A DNA stretch of 64,000 nucleotides, taken from the NCBI RefSeq assembly GCF_022179525.1, contig NZ_BPQX01000011.1, forward strand, positions 272,711 to 336,710, read 5' to 3'. Positions 58,120 through 64,000 of this stretch are shown piece by piece; the first letter of the stretch is position 1, and each line of letters starts with the position of its first letter. The notes under the pieces were generated by a model. It was not told where the DNA came from, ran no database searches, and saw only the letters and a list, made by a program, of their open reading frames with translations. Source of the DNA: Methylobacterium persicinum (GTDB taxonomy: Bacteria > Pseudomonadota > Alphaproteobacteria > Rhizobiales > Beijerinckiaceae). The position numbers and the translations under genes are program-made.

Positions 58120-58150
58120 TTGACATAGTCCAGTGCAGAATATTGCATTT
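58120..58150 (+). promoter_or_regulatory. Candidate promoter/operator between phaR and phaA
   Basis: TTGACA (58120-58125) is followed 10 bp later by TGCAGAATATTGCA, an inverted TGCA...TGCA motif. The 379-bp phaR-phaA gap is divergent and must contain both promoters. TGC-type half-sites suit PhaR. The distance to phaA (about 220 bp) is long, so the assignment to that gene is tentative. Nothing else was seen in the gap. Confidence 0.4.
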
Positions 58151-58371
58151 AGGCACCGCAGCGCCCCCTCGGGTGGAGCGCGCCCCCCGCCTTAGGGCCA
58201 TCGGTCCTGGAACGGCGGTCTGCGACGGGGGAACACGACCGCCCGCACGAGCGCGCCTCCTCACCTTGGCCTGCTTGACTTCGACCGGCCGGCGCACTTC
58301 ATCGCTTGAACGGCTTCCCGAAAGCGCGCCCGCCATTCAATGCGGCGTGCCAGCCGCGAGAGGAGAACGTC

Positions 58372-59556
58372 ATGGCAGGCAGCGAAGAGATCGTCATCGT
58401 CGGGGCTGCGCGGACCCCGGTGGGCTCGTTCGGCGGCGCGTTCGGCGCGGTTCCGGCCCACGAGCTCGGCGCGACGGCGATCAAGGCGGCGCTGGAACGG
58501 GCCAAGGTGGCGCCGGACGACGTCGACGAGGTGATCTTCGGGCAGGTGCTCACCGCGGGCGCCGGCCAGAACCCGGCGCGGCAGGCGGCCATCAAGGCCG
58601 GCATTCCGGAGAAGGCGACGGCCTGGGGACTCAATCAGGTCTGCGGTTCGGGCCTGCGCACCGTGGCAGTCGGCATGCAGCAGATCCAGAACGGCGACGC
58701 CAAGGTGATCGTGGCCGGCGGCCAGGAATCGATGTCGCTGTCGCCCCACTGCCAGTACCTGCGCGCGGGCCAGAAGATGGGCGACATCAAGCTCATCGAC
58801 ACAATGATCAAGGACGGCCTGTGGGATGCCTTCAACGGCTATCACATGGGCACCACCGCCGAGAACGTCGCCCAGGCGTTCCAGCTGACCCGTGAGCAGC
58901 AGGACGAGTTCGCGACCCGCTCGCAGAACAAGGCCGAGGCCGCCCGCAAGGAAGGCCGGTTCCGGGAGGAGATCGTCCCCGTCACCGTGCCCGGCAAGAA
59001 GGGTGACACGGTGGTGGATACGGACGAGTACATCCGTGATGGCGCCACCCTCGAAGCCATGGCGAAGCTGAAGCCCGCCTTCTCGAAGGACGGCACCGTC
59101 ACCGCGGCCAACGCGTCGGGCCTCAACGACGGCGCGGCCGCCATCGTGCTGATGTCGGCCTCCGAGGCGGAGCGCCGGGGCCTCACCCCGCTGGCCAAGA
59201 TCAAGTCCTGGGCGACGGCGGGCGTCGATCCGAAGATCATGGGCACCGGGCCGATCCCGGCCTCGCGCAAGGCCCTCGACAAGGCGGGCTGGAAGCCCTC
59301 GGACCTCGACCTGATCGAGGCCAACGAGGCCTTCGCCGCCCAGGCTCTGGCCGTGAACAAGGACATGGGTTGGGACGATGCGAAGGTGAACGTGAATGGC
59401 GGCGCCATCGCCATCGGCCACCCGATCGGCGCCTCGGGCGCACGCGTCCTCGTCACGCTCCTTCACGAGATGAAGCGCCGGGACGCCAAGAAGGGCCTCG
59501 CGACTCTCTGCATCGGCGGCGGCATGGGCGTGGCCATGTGCATCGAGCGGCCCTGA
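58372..59556 (+). CDS. phaA: Acetyl-CoA acetyltransferase (beta-ketothiolase)
   Basis: 394 residues. It condenses two acetyl-CoA to acetoacetyl-CoA for PHB and for the ethylmalonyl-CoA pathway. The nucleophile Cys is in [16 protein letters not shown] near residue 89. The His is in [22 protein letters not shown] near 350, and the second Cys is in [13 protein letters not shown]. The start at 58372 has GAGAGGAG 7 bp upstream; the longer frame to 58306 is not needed. A hairpin lies before phaB. Confidence 0.97.
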   Translation: MAGSEEIVIVGAARTPVGSFGGAFGAVPAHELGATAIKAALERAKVAPDDVDEVIFGQVLTAGAGQNPARQAAIKAGIPEKATAWGLNQVCGSGLRTVAVGMQQIQNGDAKVIVAGGQESMSLSPHCQYLRAGQKMGDIKLIDTMIKDGLWDAFNGYHMGTTAENVAQAFQLTREQQDEFATRSQNKAEAARKEGRFREEIVPVTVPGKKGDTVVDTDEYIRDGATLEAMAKLKPAFSKDGTVTAANASGLNDGAAAIVLMSASEAERRGLTPLAKIKSWATAGVDPKIMGTGPIPASRKALDKAGWKPSDLDLIEANEAFAAQALAVNKDMGWDDAKVNVNGGAIAIGHPIGASGARVLVTLLHEMKRRDAKKGLATLCIGGGMGVAMCIERP

Positions 59557-59572
59557 TCGATTTGTCACGGCA

Positions 59573-59600
59573 CCCCCTCGACAGGGTTCGAGGGGGGCCC
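59573..59600 (+). terminator. Hairpin between phaA and phaB
   Basis: CCCCCTCG (59573-59580), loop ACAGGGTT, CGAGGGGG (59589-59596), then GCCCAAAAG. It may attenuate or partly terminate phaA transcripts; phaB also has 92 bp of leader after it for its own promoter. Confidence 0.6.
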
Positions 59601-59691
59601 AAAAGTTGTCTTGAAGATCGGTGCGAAAAAAATGACGTGCGGATGTCACCCGCACGCAGCATCAGATCGAGCGGCTCAGGAGGAAACGATA

Positions 59692-60420
59692 ATGGCTCAA
59701 GGACGCGTCGCCCTCGTCACCGGCGGCACCCGCGGCATCGGTGCGGCGATCTCGAAGCGGCTGAAGGACAAGGGCTACAAGGTCGCCGCCAACTACGGCG
59801 GCAATGACGAGGCCGCCCAAAAATTCAAGGACGAGACCGGCATTCCGGTCTTCAAGTTCGATGTCGGCGACATGGCGAGCTGCGAGGCTGGCATCAAGGC
59901 GATCGAAGCCGAAGTCGGCCCCATCGACGTGCTGGTGAACAACGCGGGCATCACCCGTGACGGCGCGTTCCACAAGATGACGTTCGAGAAGTGGCAGCAG
60001 GTCATCAAGACCAACCTCGACTCGATGTTCACCTGCACCCGTCCGCTCATCGACGGCATGCGCAGCCGCGGGTTCGGGCGGATCATCATCATTTCGTCGA
60101 TCAACGGCCAGAAGGGCCAGGCCGGGCAGACCAACTATTCCGCCGCCAAGGCGGGCGTGGTGGGCTTCGCCAAGGCGCTGGCGCAGGAAAGCGCCTCGAA
60201 GGGCATCACGGTGAACGTGGTGGCTCCCGGCTACATTGCCACGGAGATGGTGATGGCCGTGCCGGAGGACATCCGCAACAAGATCATCTCGACGATTCCG
60301 ACCGGCCGCCTCGGCGAGGCGGACGAGATCGCCCACGCGGTCGAGTACCTCGCCAGCGACGAGGCCGGCTTCGTCACCGGCTCGACCCTGACGATCAACG
60401 GCGGCCAGCACTTCGTGTGA
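59692..60420 (+). CDS. phaB: Acetoacetyl-CoA reductase
   Basis: 242 residues, short-chain dehydrogenase. It reduces acetoacetyl-CoA to (R)-3-hydroxybutyryl-CoA with NADPH. VALVTGGTRGIGAAIS is the dinucleotide site, NNAGITRD follows, and the Ser in IIISSINGQKGQ plus the Tyr and Lys in NYSAAKAGVVGFAKALA form the catalytic set. The ending SDEAGFVTGSTLTINGGQHF is typical. A strong AGGAGG (59678-59683) precedes ATG 59692. No phaC is in the window. Confidence 0.97.
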   Translation: MAQGRVALVTGGTRGIGAAISKRLKDKGYKVAANYGGNDEAAQKFKDETGIPVFKFDVGDMASCEAGIKAIEAEVGPIDVLVNNAGITRDGAFHKMTFEKWQQVIKTNLDSMFTCTRPLIDGMRSRGFGRIIIISSINGQKGQAGQTNYSAAKAGVVGFAKALAQESASKGITVNVVAPGYIATEMVMAVPEDIRNKIISTIPTGRLGEADEIAHAVEYLASDEAGFVTGSTLTINGGQHFV

Positions 60421-60429
60421 AGCCACCGG

Positions 60430-60450
60430 GGCGGGGGTAAGCCCCCCGCC
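60430..60450 (+). terminator. Terminator-like hairpin after phaB
   Basis: GGCGGGGG and CCCCCCGCC flank a GTAAG-type loop about 10 bp after the stop. No T-run follows. Confidence 0.6.
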
Positions 60451-60477
60451 CACTCTGGCCCCTGCCCAAGCGCCCTC

Positions 60478-60602
60478 ATCATTGCGAACGCAGTGACCGG
60501 GTTGGCTTCGGATCTTGCTTCCACCCTCCACCTCAACGGGGTCGACCCGCAGTCCCGGCGCATCACCAACCCTAGATTGTTTTACTGCACAGGCGATGAC
60601 GA
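60478..60602. repeat. Degraded extragenic palindrome remnant in the phaB-ggt gap
   Basis: TCATTGCGAACGCAGTGACC (60478-60497) recalls the left arm and GATTGTTTT...GCGATGACG (60575-60602) the right arm of the ~94-bp family, with unrelated sequence between. The rest of the 312-bp gap shows nothing distinctive. Confidence 0.35.
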
Positions 60603-60732
60603 GGGCGGTACGGCGGCACGTTCCGTGCCTTGCATCCGGCATTCCACGGGATCACCATCGCACCCCGTCCGCACCCGGCGGGGGGCTGTCGGCGGACGAT
60701 CCCCCCGGACATGCCATCGCACGAGAACCCAA

Positions 60733-62322
60733 GTGAGAGATTTTTCCCGTCCCGGTCGTTCCCCCGTTCACGCGGCCAACGCCGCGGTGGCGACTTCGCA
60801 CACCCTCTCGACGCTCGCGGCCATCGAAGTCCTTCGGGCCGGGGGCAATGCCGTCGATGCGGGTATCGCGGCGGTGGCGGTACAATGCGTGGTCGATCCG
60901 CTGATGACCGGCATCGGCGGCGATTGCTTCTGCCTCTACGCCCCCGCCGGGGCGGCGGTGCCGGTGGCCATCGACGGCTCGGGCCGTGCCCCCGCCGCCG
61001 CCACGCCGGACTGGTACGCGGAGCGCGGCATCGGCATCGCCCCGGATTCACCCCACGCCGTCACCGTGCCGGGCGCCGTGGCCGCTTGGGACACCCTCGT
61101 GCGCGAGCACGGCACGAAATCCCTCGGCGAGCTCCTGCAACCGGCGATCGGCTATGCGGAGAAAGGCTTCGTCGTCCAGCCCCGGGTCGGCTGGGATTGG
61201 GCGCGCTGTGTACCGCGGGTCGCAGGGGATGCGGACGCCGCAACGACCTATCTGCGCGAGGGTCAGGCACCTGCCATCGGGAGCGTCATGCGGATGCCCC
61301 GCCTCGCTGCCACCCTCCGGCGGATCGCTCAGGAAGGGCCGAAGGGGTTCTACGAAGGGCCGGTCGCCCAGGACATGGTCACCAAGCTCACGCGCCTCGG
61401 CGGCCTGCACACGCTGGAGGACTTCGCTGCGGCCCGCGCCGACACGGTCACCCCGGTCTCGACCCGCTACCGGGGCTACGACGTCTACGAATGCCCACCC
61501 GCCGGACAGGGCCTCGCCGCCCTGATGATGCTGAACGTGCTCTCGCCCTACGATGTCGGTAGCCTGTCCGACCTCGATAGGCTCCACCTCTTCGCCGAGG
61601 CCTGCAAACAAGCCTACCACCACCGGGACGCGCTGTTCGGCGACTTCGACCTTGCCAAGGTGCCGGTCTCGCACCTTCTGTCCGATGCGTGGCACGCGGC
61701 GGCCAGGGGCGATATCGACATGGCGCGGGCCCGGGAGCCGGTGCTTTACCCGGAGGCCGCCGAGACTGTGGCCCACAAGGACACGGTGTATCTCTGCGTG
61801 GTCGACAGGGACGGCAACGCCCTCTCGCTGATTAACTCCGTGTTCCAGGGTTTCGGGTCCGGCATCCTGGCGCCGGAGAGCGGAGTGCTGCTGCACAACC
61901 GCGGCCTTTCGTTCCGCACCGATCCCGGCCACCCGAATAGCATCGGCCCCCGGAAGCGGCCGATGCACACGATCATCCCCGGCATGGTGATGAAGGACGG
62001 GCAGGCCGTCGCGCCCTTCGGCGTCATGGGCGGCCATTACCAGGCGATGGGCCATGTGGAGCTTCTGAGCGGCATCCTCGACCGCGGCCTCGACGTGCAG
62101 GAGGCCCTCGACGCCCCAAGGAGCTTCGCCTATGGCGGCGGCCTCGAACTGGAAAACGGCATTTCCGATGCGGTGATGGCGGGCTTGGCCGAGCGCGGCC
62201 ATCCGGTGCTCCGCGCGCCGTTGCCGTTGGGCGGCGGTCAAGTCATCTGGATCGACCGGCAGGCGGGCACGCTCGCCGCGGGCTCGGACCCGCGCAAGGA
62301 CGGCAGCGCGCTGGGCTACTGA
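60733..62322 (+). CDS. ggt: Gamma-glutamyltransferase family protein
   Basis: 529 residues from GTG 60733 (VRDFSRPGRSPVHAANAAVATSHTLST); the frame to 60493 is non-conserved. No signal peptide is seen, so it may be cytoplasmic, unlike classic Ggt. N-terminal blocks are AAIEVLRAGGNAVDAGIAAVAVQCVVDPLMTGIGGD. The self-cleavage site fits HKDTVYLCVVDRDGNALSLINSVF, with the Thr as N-terminal nucleophile of the small subunit. GSGILAPESGVLLHNR and the ending PLGGGQVIWIDR follow. It would cleave gamma-glutamyl bonds or act as a related amidase (cephalosporin-acylase-like). Confidence 0.88.
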   Translation: MRDFSRPGRSPVHAANAAVATSHTLSTLAAIEVLRAGGNAVDAGIAAVAVQCVVDPLMTGIGGDCFCLYAPAGAAVPVAIDGSGRAPAAATPDWYAERGIGIAPDSPHAVTVPGAVAAWDTLVREHGTKSLGELLQPAIGYAEKGFVVQPRVGWDWARCVPRVAGDADAATTYLREGQAPAIGSVMRMPRLAATLRRIAQEGPKGFYEGPVAQDMVTKLTRLGGLHTLEDFAAARADTVTPVSTRYRGYDVYECPPAGQGLAALMMLNVLSPYDVGSLSDLDRLHLFAEACKQAYHHRDALFGDFDLAKVPVSHLLSDAWHAAARGDIDMARAREPVLYPEAAETVAHKDTVYLCVVDRDGNALSLINSVFQGFGSGILAPESGVLLHNRGLSFRTDPGHPNSIGPRKRPMHTIIPGMVMKDGQAVAPFGVMGGHYQAMGHVELLSGILDRGLDVQEALDAPRSFAYGGGLELENGISDAVMAGLAERGHPVLRAPLPLGGGQVIWIDRQAGTLAAGSDPRKDGSALGY

Positions 62323-62398
62323 ACCGGGGTTCCCGAAGGCCGAGCCCTTCGGCGGGTGCCGGGTGGAACCCTGCAGATACATCGCAAGCGAAAGACGC

Positions 62399-63911
<1,513 letters not shown>

Positions 63912-63922
<11 letters not shown>

Positions 63923-64000
63923 GGTGCGGCGACAGCCGCCTCGAAGGAGAGCTCCAGGGATCGTGCGACCTCTGGAGGTTCCTTCGAGGCCCGCTGACGC
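63912..64000. repeat. Extragenic palindrome, CCTCATCCTGAGG / CCTCGAAGGA family (cut by window edge)
   Basis: CCTCATCCTGAGG begins it. CCTCGAAGGA (63939-63948) pairs with TCCTTCGAGG (63980-63989). This type differs from the 94-bp family and is a known style of repeat in Rhizobiales. It starts inside the last codons of the carboxypeptidase gene and runs out of the window. Confidence 0.7.

Overview
The window is about 70% GC chromosomal DNA from an alphaproteobacterium, most likely a Methylobacterium or Methylorubrum-type methylotroph. Five things point there: an eight-gene lanthanide-uptake-type (lut / PQQ-dependent dehydrogenase-associated) cluster; a set of archaeal-type methanofuran/methylofuran core biosynthesis genes; an MxaD-like periplasmic protein; an acyl-CoA dehydrogenase that looks like methylsuccinyl-CoA dehydrogenase of the ethylmalonyl-CoA pathway; and a polyhydroxybutyrate module. 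No rRNA, tRNA, CRISPR array, transposase or prophage gene was recognised.

Layout. 0-5.7 kb: housekeeping genes (GST, xth, ceramidase-like membrane protein, homoserine dehydrogenase, class II FBPase). 5.8-13.9 kb: minus-strand cluster read as lutA-lutH, from a periplasmic binding protein through a beta-propeller, a cupredoxin-fold protein, a small exported protein, an ABC ATPase and permease and another exported protein to a TonB-dependent receptor. Five consecutive genes (lutC to lutG) have overlapping start and stop codons, and lutH has its own upstream region with a perfect 18-bp palindrome. 14.1-19.7 kb: divergent plus-strand run of a DUF3280 protein, mfnB-mfnE-mfnF-DUF447, an MxaD-like SRPBCC protein and a second YVTN beta-propeller. 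20-29 kb: a hydrolase-like protein lacking the usual nucleophile, a NepR-like small protein and a response regulator, transporters, a Rieske-FAD fusion and mcd. 29.7-32.3 kb: divergent paralogous glycosyltransferases. 32.3-38 kb: a low-GC patch, two phasins, a cell-wall amidase and PBP1A. 38-47.4 kb: glutaryl-CoA dehydrogenase type enzyme, PLP lyase family, TspO, PsiE-like, DUF4337 and an RND efflux pair. 47.5-51 kb: three-gene glycosyltransferase operon. 51.3-54.2 kb: a divergent PEP carboxylase paralogue. 54-64 kb: small exported proteins, rpmF, phaR divergent from phaA-phaB, gamma-glutamyltransferase and an M32 carboxypeptidase.

How the genes may work together (inference): the lut genes would bring lanthanide across the outer and inner membranes for PQQ-dependent methanol dehydrogenase. 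The MxaD-like and beta-propeller proteins act in the same periplasm, and the mfn genes build the C1 carrier used downstream in formaldehyde oxidation. Mcd serves glyoxylate regeneration and the pha genes store surplus acetyl-CoA.

Intergenic DNA carries three families of extragenic inverted repeats. The commonest is a roughly 94-bp element with CGTCATTGCGAG or CGTCTTTGCGAG ends, seen in full four times and in partial form at least four more.
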